Notes: generated from the sequence alone by a model not told the origin. 64,000 bases of DNA from Longitalea arenae (GCF_016924755.1 NZ_JAFFJX010000015.1:62001-126000), one strand, 5' to 3'. Counted from the stretch's first letter, positions 1 to 9,378 are shown. Translations and numbers: made by a program.

Positions 1-817
1 TCATTACTGAGCTGGAAAGTTCCTCAAGGGTGTACACTTCCCAGAATTGCAGGTTGGCGGTTGATTGCAGGTATTTACGAACCCTTTCAGGATCGCTGGC
101 GCCGGCCAGTTCTACGGTGATGATACCTTTATTTTCGTCAAGGCTGATATTGGGCTGGGCTACACCGAACTTGTCAATACGTTTACGCAGCACCTGGAAG
201 GTCTGTTTCATGGCGGCATTGGCCTGTTCGTGGATGTAGTCTAATACCCTGTTATCGGAAGCGGTTGCGCTCAGTTTGTTGTTGGCGTTCGCGAACAGGG
301 GAGCCAGTTTGTTGGCGCTGTTCTGCTCACGGTAGGCGTTGGCAAACAGATCGATAAAGTTTTGATCGCTGGTTAATTTCCGTCTTTGGGCTTCAGCGAT
401 CGCTTTCAGTAACTGGGGGTCTTTGGGATTGTTAGCCAGGCCTTTGATGAGACCGTCGAGGGCTATATCCATTGTTACGTTGATACCACCTTGCAGGTCG
501 AGACCCAGCAACAGTTCGCTTTCTTTAGCTTTCTGGTAGGACTGACCCCACCAGGTAATTTTTTTGTCTCTTGAAGCAGTCAGCAAGCTATCGAGGAAAG
601 CGTCGCGTGCATTGTCCACGGTGTCTTTGTATAAGGCCCGGGCTTCGGTGTTGGTGGGATACTTTTGGGCAGGAGTAAGGGGATAGGTCCGTTTAACATA
701 GGCATCTGCTTTTTTACCCATTTCTTTTTCGTGCTGGTTAACAAACCAGGTAAACGAAAGCTGGTATAAAGAGATCAGGATCAACAGACCTGCAAAAATG
801 CTAACCAGTGCTCTCAT
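1..817 (-). CDS. secDF: Protein translocase subunit SecD/SecDF, N-terminal part (cut by window edge)
   Basis: About 272 residues of a leftward gene that runs off the left edge. The ATG at 815-817 gives MRALVSIFAGLLILISLYQL, a first transmembrane helix followed by a long periplasmic region. LLGLDLQGGINVTMDIAL is the SecD P1 signature, and FGVAQPNISLDENKGIITVEL with ELAGASDPERVRKYLQ matches the P1 base. SecD/F couples the proton-motive force to the late, periplasmic stage of Sec export. Bacteroidota usually carry SecD and SecF as one chain, so the symbol secDF is inferred from the phylum; the fusion point lies outside the window. A minus-strand -7 box (TATCTTTG) lies at 849-856. yajC, a partner in the same complex, lies 4 kb away. 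Confidence 0.9.
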   Translation of the reverse strand, partial: MRALVSIFAGLLILISLYQLSFTWFVNQHEKEMGKKADAYVKRTYPLTPAQKYPTNTEARALYKDTVDNARDAFLDSLLTASRDKKITWWGQSYQKAKESELLLGLDLQGGINVTMDIALDGLIKGLANNPKDPQLLKAIAEAQRRKLTSDQNFIDLFANAYREQNSANKLAPLFANANNKLSATASDNRVLDYIHEQANAAMKQTFQVLRKRIDKFGVAQPNISLDENKGIITVELAGASDPERVRKYLQSTANLQFWEVYTLEELSSSVM

Positions 818-848
818 TGGATTGTGTCATTTATTTTTTTAGAGTTGG

Positions 849-856
849 CAAAGATA
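849..856 (-). promoter_or_regulatory. Candidate -7 promoter box for secDF
   Basis: On the minus strand this reads TATCTTTG, matching the Bacteroidota TAnnTTTG box, 32 bases upstream of the secDF ATG. No clear -33 TTTG is seen. Confidence 0.4.
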
Positions 857-928
857 GTGTTTTCGGTCAGAAACCAGGTAGTTTGTTGCGTTTAACTCGC
901 TACTGGCGGCCATTTTCCGGAAATTCCG

Positions 929-1024
929 TCACCGGTTACCTGATGCCGGTTACCGGGCGCTGAATTTCAGGGTTTCGGACCGGTTTTCTGGTCCCCTGTA
1001 ACCGGTGACCGGGAACCGGGAACC
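929..1024. repeat. Inverted GGTTACC-type heptamer arms between divergent secDF and aspartate aminotransferase
   Basis: The left arm repeats ccggttacc words and the right arm the reverse complement (gtaaccgg, gggaaccggg), separated by about 40 bases. Same word family as the arrays at 4446-4641 and 19292-19405. It fills most of the divergent intergenic space. Confidence 0.6.
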
Positions 1025-1101
1025 CATGTCTCTGATACATCGAAAACCAATAACGTTTCACTTACATTTAAATTTTAGAAATTCTGCAATTTCAAATTAA
1101 C

Positions 1102-1109
1102 TACTTTTG
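1102..1109 (+). promoter_or_regulatory. Candidate -7 promoter box for the aminotransferase gene
   Basis: TACTTTTG fits TAnnTTTG exactly and lies 33 bases before the ATG at 1142. A convincing -33 element is not visible. Confidence 0.5.
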
Positions 1110-1141
1110 CGGCACAAAAAAATTACCAACCTAATTTTAGT

Positions 1142-2332
1142 ATGCAACTATCATCCCGTTTACAGTTATTCAACGAGCCGGAAACCCTGAAGATGGCTAA
1201 GTTGGGCCGTGAATTGCGCGCCAAAGGAATTGATGTGATCGACCTGAGCCTGGGCGAACCAGATTTTGATACCCCCGAGCATATTAAGGAAGCTGCCAAG
1301 AAGGCAATTGACGACAACTGGAGCCACTATACACCTGTAGCCGGTTATCCTGAACTGCGTGAAGCGGTTTGTACCAAGCTGAAGCGTGATAATAACCTGA
1401 ACTATAAACCCGAAAATATTATTGCTTCTACCGGCGCCAAGCACAGCCTGGCGAATGCGGTATTTGCAACTGTGAGCAAAGGCGATGAAGTGATCATCCC
1501 CACTCCTTACTGGGTTACTTATTCCGAGATCGTGAAACTGGGTGAAGGCGTTGTGAAACTGGTGCCTACTTCCTTGAAGAACAAATACAAGATCACGCCC
1601 CAGGAGCTGGAAGCCGCCATCAGCGACAAAACCAGGCTGTTCATTTTCTCTTCTCCCTGTAACCCCAGCGGAAGCGTGTACAGCAAAGCCGAGCTGGAAG
1701 GCCTGGCCAATGTATTCAAGAAATATCCAAACTGTTATATCCTGTCTGACGAAATTTATGAATACATCAATTTCGTTGGCAAACACGAGAGCATTGCGCA
1801 GTTCGAAGAACTGAAAGACCGCGTGATCGTTCTGAACGGTTTGAGTAAAGGTTTTGCCATGACCGGTTACCGCTTAGGTTACCTGGCGGCGCATCCTGAT
1901 GTGATCAAAGCGTGTGAAAAATTACAGGGCCAGTTCACCAGTGGTACCAACAGTATCACCCAGCGTGCTGCCATCACGGCGCTGACCACCGATCTGAAGC
2001 CTTCTATGGAAATGACCAAAGAGTTCGAGCGTCGTAAAAAGCGGGTGATCGAGCTGATGAAAGCTATCCCCGGTTTAACTTTCGCTGAACCCGATGGCGC
2101 ATTTTACGTATTCCCTACTGTAAGCGCTTACTTTGGTAAGAGCGATGGTGAGGAAACCATCAAAGATGCCGACGACCTGTGTATGTACCTGCTGAACAAA
2201 GCGCATGTAAGTACCGTTACCGGCCGTGCTTTTGGTGAGCCTACCGCCATCCGGATCTCTTTTGCCAACAGCATGGAGAAGATCGAAGAAGCCTGGAAGC
2301 GCATCACTGCTGCTTTGGCAAAGCTGAAATAA
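1142..2332 (+). CDS. aspC: Pyridoxal-phosphate aspartate-type aminotransferase
   Basis: A 396-residue class I/II aminotransferase of the AspAT I-gamma type. It moves the amino group between aspartate and 2-oxoglutarate or a related pair in the cytoplasm. Visible are the PLP-stacking region TPYW (121-124), NPSG (174-177), the D203/Y206 segment LSDEIYEYINF, the Schiff-base lysine K236 in LNGLSKGFAMTGYRLGY, and a C-terminal arginine in AIRISFANS that binds the substrate carboxylate. The length is normal for the family. A TACTTTTG box lies upstream and a strong terminator 28 bases after the stop. Exact substrate preference (aspartate, aromatic or other) cannot be read from sequence alone. Confidence 0.9.
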   Translation: MQLSSRLQLFNEPETLKMAKLGRELRAKGIDVIDLSLGEPDFDTPEHIKEAAKKAIDDNWSHYTPVAGYPELREAVCTKLKRDNNLNYKPENIIASTGAKHSLANAVFATVSKGDEVIIPTPYWVTYSEIVKLGEGVVKLVPTSLKNKYKITPQELEAAISDKTRLFIFSSPCNPSGSVYSKAELEGLANVFKKYPNCYILSDEIYEYINFVGKHESIAQFEELKDRVIVLNGLSKGFAMTGYRLGYLAAHPDVIKACEKLQGQFTSGTNSITQRAAITALTTDLKPSMEMTKEFERRKKRVIELMKAIPGLTFAEPDGAFYVFPTVSAYFGKSDGEETIKDADDLCMYLLNKAHVSTVTGRAFGEPTAIRISFANSMEKIEEAWKRITAALAKLK

Positions 2333-2360
2333 GATGATGAATTAATGATAAGTTATATAA

Positions 2361-2387
2361 CCCCGGCACTTGCCGGGGTTTTTATTT
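2361..2387 (+). terminator. Rho-independent terminator of the aminotransferase gene
   Basis: Perfect 8-bp stem CCCCGGCA / TGCCGGGG with a 2-base turn, followed by TTTTTATTTT, 28 bases after the stop codon. Confidence 0.9.
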
Positions 2388-2649
2388 TGGGCTTGCCAGG
2401 TGCAGGGTTTCTGCGCAAAAAGCGACATCGGCAGTTGGTGTGCTTCAACGATCGCAAACGGTGTTCACCATCCGAAAAAGATAACCGCTCTGTTCAGCCG
2501 GCGGAACCGGTGAAAAGCCGGATCTTACGTTGATTTACCGGAAAAAATTGAATGATCTTAATAGAGCCGGCACCAAACTACAGGCCTCGCTAATGCCACC
2601 CGGAAACATCGGGATGGTTGCTGTTTCCCATTGACAAATACCTGTAAAT

Positions 2650-2686
2650 GTAACATGGCATAGATTTTATTTATCTGCTATGTAAC
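2650..2686. promoter_or_regulatory. Imperfect dyad upstream of the MBL-fold gene
   Basis: GTAACATGGCATAGAT (2650-2665) and ATCTGCTATGTAAC (2673-2686) form an imperfect inverted repeat 38 bases before the ATG at 2724. It could be an operator. The rest of the 2388-2723 gap shows nothing I can name. Confidence 0.3.
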
Positions 2687-2723
2687 ACCTTATCTTTTTC
2701 TTCCAATCTTAAAAAATTCATCA

Positions 2724-3686
2724 ATGAAAAGTGGAACGATAAAATCAGTGATCGACGTGAACTGGTTTATGGTAGCGCCGGGGATCTGGGGTATGCGCGA
2801 TGCATTCGTAAACGTGTATTTCATTCATAACGCGGTTGACAAAAAGTGGGTGCTGGTTGATGCAGGTTTAAAGCGGTCAGCCGCCAAAATAAAGGAACTG
2901 GCTGAATACCTTTTCTGGCCAGAATCAACGCCGGCAGCCATTATTTTAACGCATGGACATTTTGATCATGTAGGCTCAGTACTGGAACTGGCGCGGGAAT
3001 GGGAAGTTCCCGTATTTGCCCATTTAATGGAACTGCCATATTTGTCGGGTCTTTCATCTTATCCGCCGCCTGATCCCTGGGCAGGTGGTGGCTTAATGAC
3101 AGTTATGTCACCGGTATTTCCCAAAGGGCCTATCAATATCAGCGAACATCTTCAAATATTGCCCGATGATGGAAGTTTGCCCTACCTGCCAGACTGGAAA
3201 TATATTCATACACCCGGGCATTCTCCCGGCCATATCAGCTTATTCAGGCGCCGCGACCGCGTACTGCTGGCGGGCGACGCTTTCGTTACCACCCGGCAGG
3301 AATCGGTTTGGTCGGTCATGATGCAAACCAAAAAGATCACCGGCCCGCCCCGATATTTTACCAGCGACTGGAAGGCGGCCGCTAAATCGGTAAAAACGCT
3401 GGCAGCTCTTGAACCGGATATTGTTGCGACAGGACATGGCCAGCCAATGAAGGGGGAAGGAATGCGGAAAATGCTCCACAATCTGGCTAATAATTTCAAT
3501 GAGATCGCTGTTCCGATGCATGGCCGGTATACCCGGCAGGCGGCACTTGCTGATGAAGGCGGCGTAACTTATGTACCTAAACCGGTGAGCAAGGTGGCGC
3601 CTGGAGTAGCTGTGGTGGCGGGTGTTGCTGTATTGGCCCTGACGGCCTGGTATGTTTACAGTAGCAGAAAAGCTAGTTCAATATAG
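2724..3686 (+). CDS. Metallo-beta-lactamase-fold hydrolase with C-terminal membrane segment
   Basis: 320 residues with the full metal-binding set: HGHFDH at 77-82, H166 in TPGHSPGH, D185 in LLAGDAF and H238 in ATGHGQP. This fold hydrolyses thioesters, lactones, phosphodiesters or lactams; the substrate cannot be named here. There is no N-terminal signal. An unusual glycine/alanine/valine-rich hydrophobic stretch (about 290-315) followed by YSSRK ends the chain, which would anchor it by its tail with the enzyme domain in the cytoplasm. It stands alone, followed by its own terminator. Confidence 0.85.
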   Translation: MKSGTIKSVIDVNWFMVAPGIWGMRDAFVNVYFIHNAVDKKWVLVDAGLKRSAAKIKELAEYLFWPESTPAAIILTHGHFDHVGSVLELAREWEVPVFAHLMELPYLSGLSSYPPPDPWAGGGLMTVMSPVFPKGPINISEHLQILPDDGSLPYLPDWKYIHTPGHSPGHISLFRRRDRVLLAGDAFVTTRQESVWSVMMQTKKITGPPRYFTSDWKAAAKSVKTLAALEPDIVATGHGQPMKGEGMRKMLHNLANNFNEIAVPMHGRYTRQAALADEGGVTYVPKPVSKVAPGVAVVAGVAVLALTAWYVYSSRKASSI

Positions 3687-3732
3687 TAATTCGATAATGT
3701 AGATCTGATAATTCGATTATTGTTCAATTCCT

Positions 3733-3757
3733 AAAGCCGGTGATGCCGGCTTTTTGC
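3733..3757 (+). terminator. Rho-independent terminator after the MBL-fold gene
   Basis: Perfect 8-bp stem AAAGCCGG / CCGGCTTT around TGATG, followed by two more T. The A run on the left side lets it also work leftward, behind coaE (stop at 3786). Confidence 0.75.
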
Positions 3758-3785
3758 ATTAAGCAGTATTATTACATGTAACACA

Positions 3786-4400
3786 TTAACGAATGGATAG
3801 CGGTTGCGCTGTCGCCGCAAGCCTTAACAAAGTCTCATGCAGGGTTATTACCTGGGGTATCACGGCCTGTTGTTCATCGTTATGAATAACAAAATCGCAT
3901 AAACGCATTTTGATCACTTCCTGGATCTGTTTGCCCATCCGGGCCAGTACCTGGTCACGGGTAGAACCATCTCTTTTCATAGCCCGCAAGATGCGCAATG
4001 GGGCAGGGGCTGAAACGCCGATAATATAATCAAGCTGATCCTGGGACCCGCTTTCAAAGATCAGGGCTGCTTCCTTAATGGCATAGGGCGCGCTTTGTTT
4101 TTCCATCCATTGTTCAGCATCCCTGATGGTGGCGGGATGAACAAGTGCGTTCAGCAGTTCCAGCTTTTCTTTATTGTTGAATACCTGGCTGGCGATATAG
4201 GGGCGGTCGAGCTGGTTGTTCTTGTAGGCGGCAGGCCCGAAATGCTGTATGATCTGTTCTTGTAACTGTTGATCATCATTCATAATGCGTTTGGCGGCCT
4301 CATCGGCATAATATACGGGAATGCCGAGCACTTCGAACACTTTCGCTACAGTGCTTTTGCCACTGCCAATGCCACCGGTTAGGCCGATCCGTAGGGTCAT
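3786..4400 (-). CDS. coaE: Dephospho-CoA kinase
   Basis: A 204-residue P-loop kinase that phosphorylates the 3'-hydroxyl of dephospho-CoA in the last step of coenzyme A synthesis. It opens with LRIGLTGGIGSGKST (Walker A, 9-17), then VFEVLGIPVYYADEAAKRIM with the substrate-binding aspartate, and VHPATIRD. Length is normal. It lies downstream of nusB, DUF1573 and yajC in the same direction, an order common in Bacteroidota, but a terminator and the 28-unit heptamer array lie between yajC and its ATG. It may therefore have its own promoter, which I could not identify. Confidence 0.95.
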   Translation of the reverse strand: MTLRIGLTGGIGSGKSTVAKVFEVLGIPVYYADEAAKRIMNDDQQLQEQIIQHFGPAAYKNNQLDRPYIASQVFNNKEKLELLNALVHPATIRDAEQWMEKQSAPYAIKEAALIFESGSQDQLDYIIGVSAPAPLRILRAMKRDGSTRDQVLARMGKQIQEVIKMRLCDFVIHNDEQQAVIPQVITLHETLLRLAATAQPLSIR

Positions 4401-4402
4401 AG

Positions 4403-4641
4403 TTCCAGGTTTCGGGTTCCAAGTTACTAGTTTCAGGTCATAATGTTGCCGGTTGCCGGTTACCAGTTGCCGGTTGCCGGTTACCAGTTACCGGTTACCA
4501 GTTACCGGTTACCAGTTACCGGTTACCGGTTGCCGGTTGCCAGTTACCGGTTGCCGGTTACCGGTTGCCGGTTGCCGGTTACCAGTTACCAGTTGCCGGT
4601 TACCGGTTGCCGGTTACCAGTTACGGGTTGCCGGTTGCCAG
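4403..4641. repeat. 28-unit heptamer array TT(A/G)CC(A/G)G, with 5 degenerate units
   Basis: From 4446 to 4641 there are 28 uninterrupted 7-base units. Only positions 3 and 6 vary and only between A and G, except unit 26 (ttacggg). Five degenerate units (4403-4437) precede it and begin 3 bases from the coaE ATG. No second inverted arm is present. Because 7 is not a multiple of 3, all forward frames stay open and give artefactual LPVTGYR-type repeats. Confidence 0.95.
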
Positions 4642-4675
4642 CGTCAATGGGTGAATGGAAAATGGTGAAAGCCCG

Positions 4676-4744
4676 CATAAAAAAGCCCCCCGGTATACCG
4701 AAGGGCCTGTTGTATCTTCTTCTTCCCCTTTAGGGGCGGGAGTA
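4676..4744 (-). terminator. Two-hairpin terminator after yajC, shared with groEL
   Basis: Read leftward from the yajC stop, a CCCCT/AGGGG hairpin is followed by GGCCCTTCGG-TATA-CCGGGGGGC and TTTTTT. The element closely resembles the one at 9248-9315 after groEL, including the GAAGATA linker. Confidence 0.85.
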
Positions 4745-5083
4745 TTATTTCGCTGGAGTAGCAGCTGCGGTTTTATTTACATTGGCAGTCATCTCCATAG
4801 AGATGGCGCTTTTTTCCACTTTCATATAGCTGCCGGGGCTCGTTTCCAGGTCGATGGTACCATCCACGTTCATTTTCTTTACCCGGCCATGAATGCCGGC
4901 AATGGTAACAATTTTATCGCCTTCCTGTAAATTCTCCTGGAATGTTTTGGCCTGCTTTGCTTTTTTGGCCTGCGGACGGATCATAAATAACCAGAATACG
5001 AGGATCATACCTACTAAAAGGATCAACTGCATGTATCCGGCGCCGCCACCCTGAGCCTGCAAAAAAATAACTAAACTTGTCAT
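4745..5083 (-). CDS. yajC: Preprotein translocase subunit YajC
   Basis: 112 residues with one transmembrane helix (about 18-36, MQLILLVGMILVFWLFMIRP) followed by the family signature RPQAKKAKQ and the cytoplasmic segment LQEGDKIVTIAGIHGRVKKM. YajC associates with SecDF and helps the Sec holotranslocon. The gene sits between the DUF1573 lipoprotein and coaE, reading leftward, with a candidate -7 box at 5126-5133 and a strong terminator directly after its stop. The alanine- and threonine-rich tail (KTAAATPAK) carries no recognised motif. Confidence 0.95.
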   Translation of the reverse strand: MTSLVIFLQAQGGGAGYMQLILLVGMILVFWLFMIRPQAKKAKQAKTFQENLQEGDKIVTIAGIHGRVKKMNVDGTIDLETSPGSYMKVEKSAISMEMTANVNKTAAATPAK

Positions 5084-5125
5084 TGTTATATCTGTTTGAA
5101 AATTTTAAAATTTTATGCTTCGAAA

Positions 5126-5133
5126 CAAAAATA
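5126..5133 (-). promoter_or_regulatory. Candidate -7 promoter box for yajC
   Basis: Minus strand TATTTTTG, fitting TAnnTTTG, 42 bases upstream of the yajC ATG. It adjoins the left arm of the octamer repeat at 5138. Confidence 0.4.
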
Positions 5134-5137
5134 AGGA

Positions 5138-5253
5138 ATGTGCTAATTTGCTAATGTGATAATGTGCTAATACTGTACTTCAAGATCCTTAATTATTATC
5201 AGCACCTTGTAATTTTCATCAGCACATTAGCTAATCAGCACATTAGCTAATTA
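5138..5253. repeat. Inverted octamer array (GTGCTAAT/ATTAGCAC) after the DUF1573 gene
   Basis: Left arm 5138-5170 has words atgtgcta, atttgcta, atgtgata, atgtgcta. Right arm 5218-5253 repeats atcagcac and attagcta. The arms are inverted relative to each other around about 47 bases. The right arm ends in the TAA stop of the DUF1573 gene (5251-5253). Confidence 0.8.
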
Positions 5254-5688
5254 AGATTTAGGTTTTACTACTTCAACATCAAAATGCACCTTATGGTTCT
5301 GGGTGCCCTTTGTATTGGCTTCTACAAAAATGTCCTTGCTGTTATGCCCTTCCCGGCCATCGCTGTTAAAGGAAGCTTTTATGGTTCCTTCGGCACCCGG
5401 CGCTATCGGTTCTTTAGGCGGTTCGGCAGCTGTACAACCGCAACCCGGCCGAACGGCAAGGATGACCAGGGGTTTATCACCTGTATTCCGGAAACGGAAA
5501 GATACATCCAGCTTCTGTCCCTCATTGATCTTGCCATAATCCCTGGTTGAATCGATCCATTCAATGGTCGTGAATTTGCTGCTGTCAAGCGCCTCTTTGG
5601 ATACCCCCGCGGCGCCCTGTGGCGTTTTATCGGCATAATCACAGCCAACAATGGTTGCTGCTACAACTAAGGCCAAAAAGTATTTCAT
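5251..5688 (-). CDS. DUF1573 lipoprotein
   Basis: 145 residues. ATG at 5686-5688 gives a lipoprotein signal with lipobox IVGC (C16). The mature part holds a DUF1573 beta-sandwich: DYGKINEGQKLDVSFRFRNT, then VRPGCGCTAAEPPKEPIAPG with the typical GCGCT motif, and GTIKASFNSDGREG. The molecular role of this family is not known; it is common in Bacteroidota at this nusB-yajC position. A well-formed promoter (-33 TTTG, 20 bases, TAGATTTG) leaves a leader of only about 11 bases. Confidence 0.85.
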   Translation of the reverse strand: MKYFLALVVAATIVGCDYADKTPQGAAGVSKEALDSSKFTTIEWIDSTRDYGKINEGQKLDVSFRFRNTGDKPLVILAVRPGCGCTAAEPPKEPIAPGAEGTIKASFNSDGREGHNSKDIFVEANTKGTQNHKVHFDVEVVKPKS

Positions 5689-5705
5689 CAAGGAATTAAT
5701 TTTTG

Positions 5706-5737
5706 CAAATCTAGTCTATCCGGGCAAATCAGTCAAA
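5706..5737 (-). promoter_or_regulatory. Bacteroidota promoter of the DUF1573 gene
   Basis: Minus strand TAGATTTG (5706-5713) with TTTG (5734-5737) 20 bases upstream. The -33 element lies inside the repeat array at 5724-5862, whose units offer further TTTG copies. Confidence 0.6.
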
Positions 5738-5862
5738 TGGGGTCAAATCAGTCAAATGGTCAAATCAGTCATATGATCCCGAGCGATATGGGTAAATGGC
5801 GGATGACATGTTTGACTTGTATGGCTTATCTGACTATAAGACTTATATAGTTTCTATGACTT
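5724..5862. repeat. Inverted 8-9-base word array between nusB and the DUF1573 gene
   Basis: Left arm (5724-5775) repeats aaatcagtc / aaatggtc. On the minus strand the right arm repeats ataagtcat, ataagtctt, ataagccat, acaagtcaa. The right arm runs into the nusB gene and contains its TAG stop (5854-5856). Confidence 0.7.
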
Positions 5863-6819
5863 ATTAGTCTGTGCTCCATTGGGCGAAAACGCCACCTTAT
5901 GCATCTGATTGTCCCGCACCAGGTCTTTATGGATATTATCCAGGATACCGTTTACGAACTGACCGCTTTGCTGGGTACTGTACTCCTTGGCCAGGTCGAT
6001 GTACTCGTTAATGGTCACTTTCGGTGGAATGGTCTCAAAGAATAAGAACTCGCACACGCCCATACGCATTAAGATCATGTCCAATGAAGCGATACGGTCA
6101 GGGTCCCAGTTCTTGAGTTTGGGTTTAATATATTGAAGCGCCAGGTCTTTTTTCTCCAGGGTGGTTTGCAGCAGGTTTTTCGCAAACTGCCATTTTTCCT
6201 TGCTCAGCAATTCCTGGAAATTATAAGCGGCAGGTTTGTTCAGGAAGTTCTGCAACAGCACTACCAGCATTTCCGCGTCATCATCCCAGTTGGAAAAATA
6301 CTCTTCAATATAACTGGTAAAGGTTTCGTTTGGCAACAGCAGGGTGTCGAAGATATACTCCAGGATCTCTTTTTCATCCTTCTTATCACGGCCCTGGATG
6401 GCAATGTACTGCTGGTATTTTTCAGAATCTACGAGTTCCAGGTAAATCTTGCGCAGCAATTCTGCATTTACCAGTTGTTCAGGTTTATCGTCTTTTACGG
6501 CTTGCTTGTAAGAGGGATGATCGAGGATCTTCCATAACAATTCGTTGCCGGCTAATTTAATATTAACGTTCAGGTCTTCTTTTGTTGGCAGGTGTTTCGA
6601 AGCGCGGTTGCGGGCATCGGTTTCCGCATAACGGGCTACTTCAGTTAGAAAATGGATCAAATAAATAAAAAGCTGCCGGGTTTGATCGAAGTGCTTCTGT
6701 AAAACTTTCACGGTATCAACAGGCTTAGTGGGCATTTCTCCGCCTGATTCAGCAAACTGACTTTCTACAGAATAGATGGTTTGCATAACTTTCACACGAA
6801 TATTTCTTCTACTGATCAT
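5854..6819 (-). CDS. nusB: Transcription antitermination factor NusB, long Bacteroidota form
   Basis: 321 residues, more than twice the E. coli protein (139). The N-terminus MISRRNIRVKVMQTIYSVE is the NusB start and the C-terminal half has the all-helical NusB fold, with RIASLDMILMRMGVCEFLFF, PPKVTINEYIDLAKEYST and GQFVNGILDNIHKD. The middle is a phylum-typical insertion. NusB with NusE binds boxA RNA and supports rRNA antitermination. I chose the ATG at 6817-6819: an upstream in-frame start at 6876 would precede the promoter at 6846-6877. It heads the leftward group nusB, DUF1573, yajC, coaE. Confidence 0.93.
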   Translation of the reverse strand: MISRRNIRVKVMQTIYSVESQFAESGGEMPTKPVDTVKVLQKHFDQTRQLFIYLIHFLTEVARYAETDARNRASKHLPTKEDLNVNIKLAGNELLWKILDHPSYKQAVKDDKPEQLVNAELLRKIYLELVDSEKYQQYIAIQGRDKKDEKEILEYIFDTLLLPNETFTSYIEEYFSNWDDDAEMLVVLLQNFLNKPAAYNFQELLSKEKWQFAKNLLQTTLEKKDLALQYIKPKLKNWDPDRIASLDMILMRMGVCEFLFFETIPPKVTINEYIDLAKEYSTQQSGQFVNGILDNIHKDLVRDNQMHKVAFSPNGAQTNKS

Positions 6820-6845
6820 CTTGCAAGAACTTGTTTTTGAGGGCA

Positions 6846-6877
6846 CAAAGCTATGCGATTTACCGGGTACACCCAAA
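6846..6877 (-). promoter_or_regulatory. Bacteroidota promoter of nusB
   Basis: Minus strand TAGCTTTG (6846-6853) with TTTG (6874-6877) exactly 20 bases upstream, the same spacing as at the DUF1573 gene. The predicted leader is about 20 bases. Confidence 0.65.
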
Positions 6878-7069
6878 ATCGTGTTTATGAACTTTGTAAT
6901 AATACCTATTTCTTGTTCAACGGCAATATATTAAGGCAGAACCGATTGTCGCTGCAAAAATGGCATAAGATGAAACAATGCCTTGGTTGAATTCAGTGCA
7001 GTTTCTGCCATACTTAACCAAAAACGCTGAAAAAATGACCTTTAGAAAGGGATTGGTACAAAATTCGTT

Positions 7070-7077
7070 TACTTTTG
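7070..7077 (+). promoter_or_regulatory. Candidate -7 promoter box for groES
   Basis: TACTTTTG, 85 bases before the groES ATG. No CIRCE element is present in 6820-7163. The leader carries a small CCCAG-TTT-CTGGG hairpin near 7105. Confidence 0.55.
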
Positions 7078-7162
7078 CCGCCCGGCTTTTTTGGCAGGGC
7101 CACCCAGTTTCTGGGAAATCATATCCTCTATTACATCATCTAAAATCAAAAATTAATACACT

Positions 7163-7453
7163 ATGGCTAAGAAAGTAGAAGCTATAAACGTTACCCCACT
7201 GCATGACAGGGTAATTGTTAAACCAGCTAAAGCGGAAGAGAAAACCGCCGGTGGTATCATCATTCCCGATACTGCTAAGGAAAAGCCTCAACGTGGTACC
7301 GTAGTAGCTGCCGGTCCTGGTAAAAAAGATGAGCCGGTTACTGTAAAAGTTGGTGACGTAGTTCTGTATGGTAAATATGCAGGAACTGAGATCCAGATCG
7401 AAGGCGATGATCTGCTGATCATGCGTGAAAGCGACATCTTAGCAATCGTATAG
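7163..7453 (+). CDS. groES: Co-chaperonin GroES
   Basis: 96 residues with the GroES fold: [20 protein letters not shown] with the mobile loop that binds GroEL, and the conserved ending [16 protein letters not shown]. It caps the GroEL ring during ATP-driven folding. groEL follows in the same direction after an unusually large gap of 156 bases filled by an inverted octamer array. Confidence 0.97.
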   Translation: MAKKVEAINVTPLHDRVIVKPAKAEEKTAGGIIIPDTAKEKPQRGTVVAAGPGKKDEPVTVKVGDVVLYGKYAGTEIQIEGDDLLIMRESDILAIV

Positions 7454-7599
7454 TCAATTAGCTAATGTGATAATGTGATAATTTGATAATGCTCCAAGGT
7501 CGAGCAGTTCCATTAAAAGCAAGGCCCAGACCTAAGCATTCAGTAAAGCCTGTATTCAATTATCACATTATCGAATTATCAAATTATCAAATTAATAAA
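7454..7599. repeat. Inverted octamer array between groES and groEL
   Basis: Left arm 7459-7490 reads tagctaat gtgataat gtgataat ttgataat. Right arm 7557-7599 reads attatcac attatcga attatcaa attatcaa. The arms are inverted around about 66 unrelated bases. The left arm starts a few bases after the groES TAG. Confidence 0.85.
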
Positions 7600-7603
7600 T
7601 TAA

Positions 7604-9247
<1,644 letters not shown>

Positions 9248-9315
9248 TACCCACCACTCCCGAAAAGGGGAGAGTCGGAAGATAATAGGCCCTTCGGAAT
9301 ACCGAGGGGCTTTTT
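9248..9315 (+). terminator. Two-hairpin terminator after groEL, shared with yajC
   Basis: CTCCCGAAAAGGGGAG, then GCCCTTCGG-AATA-CCGAGGGGC (9-bp stem with one G-T pair) and eight T. The element matches the one after yajC at 4676-4744. Confidence 0.9.
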
Positions 9316-9378
9316 TTTGCCCCTTTAGGGGTTAGGGGGTAAATTCTTCGTAACTTATAGCCAACCAAAATTGCAGCC

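Noticed and set aside
2345-2533. 62-codon frame after the aminotransferase
   Set aside because: It starts across the terminator hairpin and has no recognisable composition.
4443-4733. Open frames encoding LPVTGYR-type peptide repeats
   Set aside because: They are translations of a 7-base tandem repeat, which keeps all forward frames open; no start context, and the unit matches non-coding arrays elsewhere.
6820-7162. CIRCE (HrcA) operator upstream of groES
   Set aside because: Searched for TTAGCACTC-N9-GAGTGCTAA and close variants; none found.
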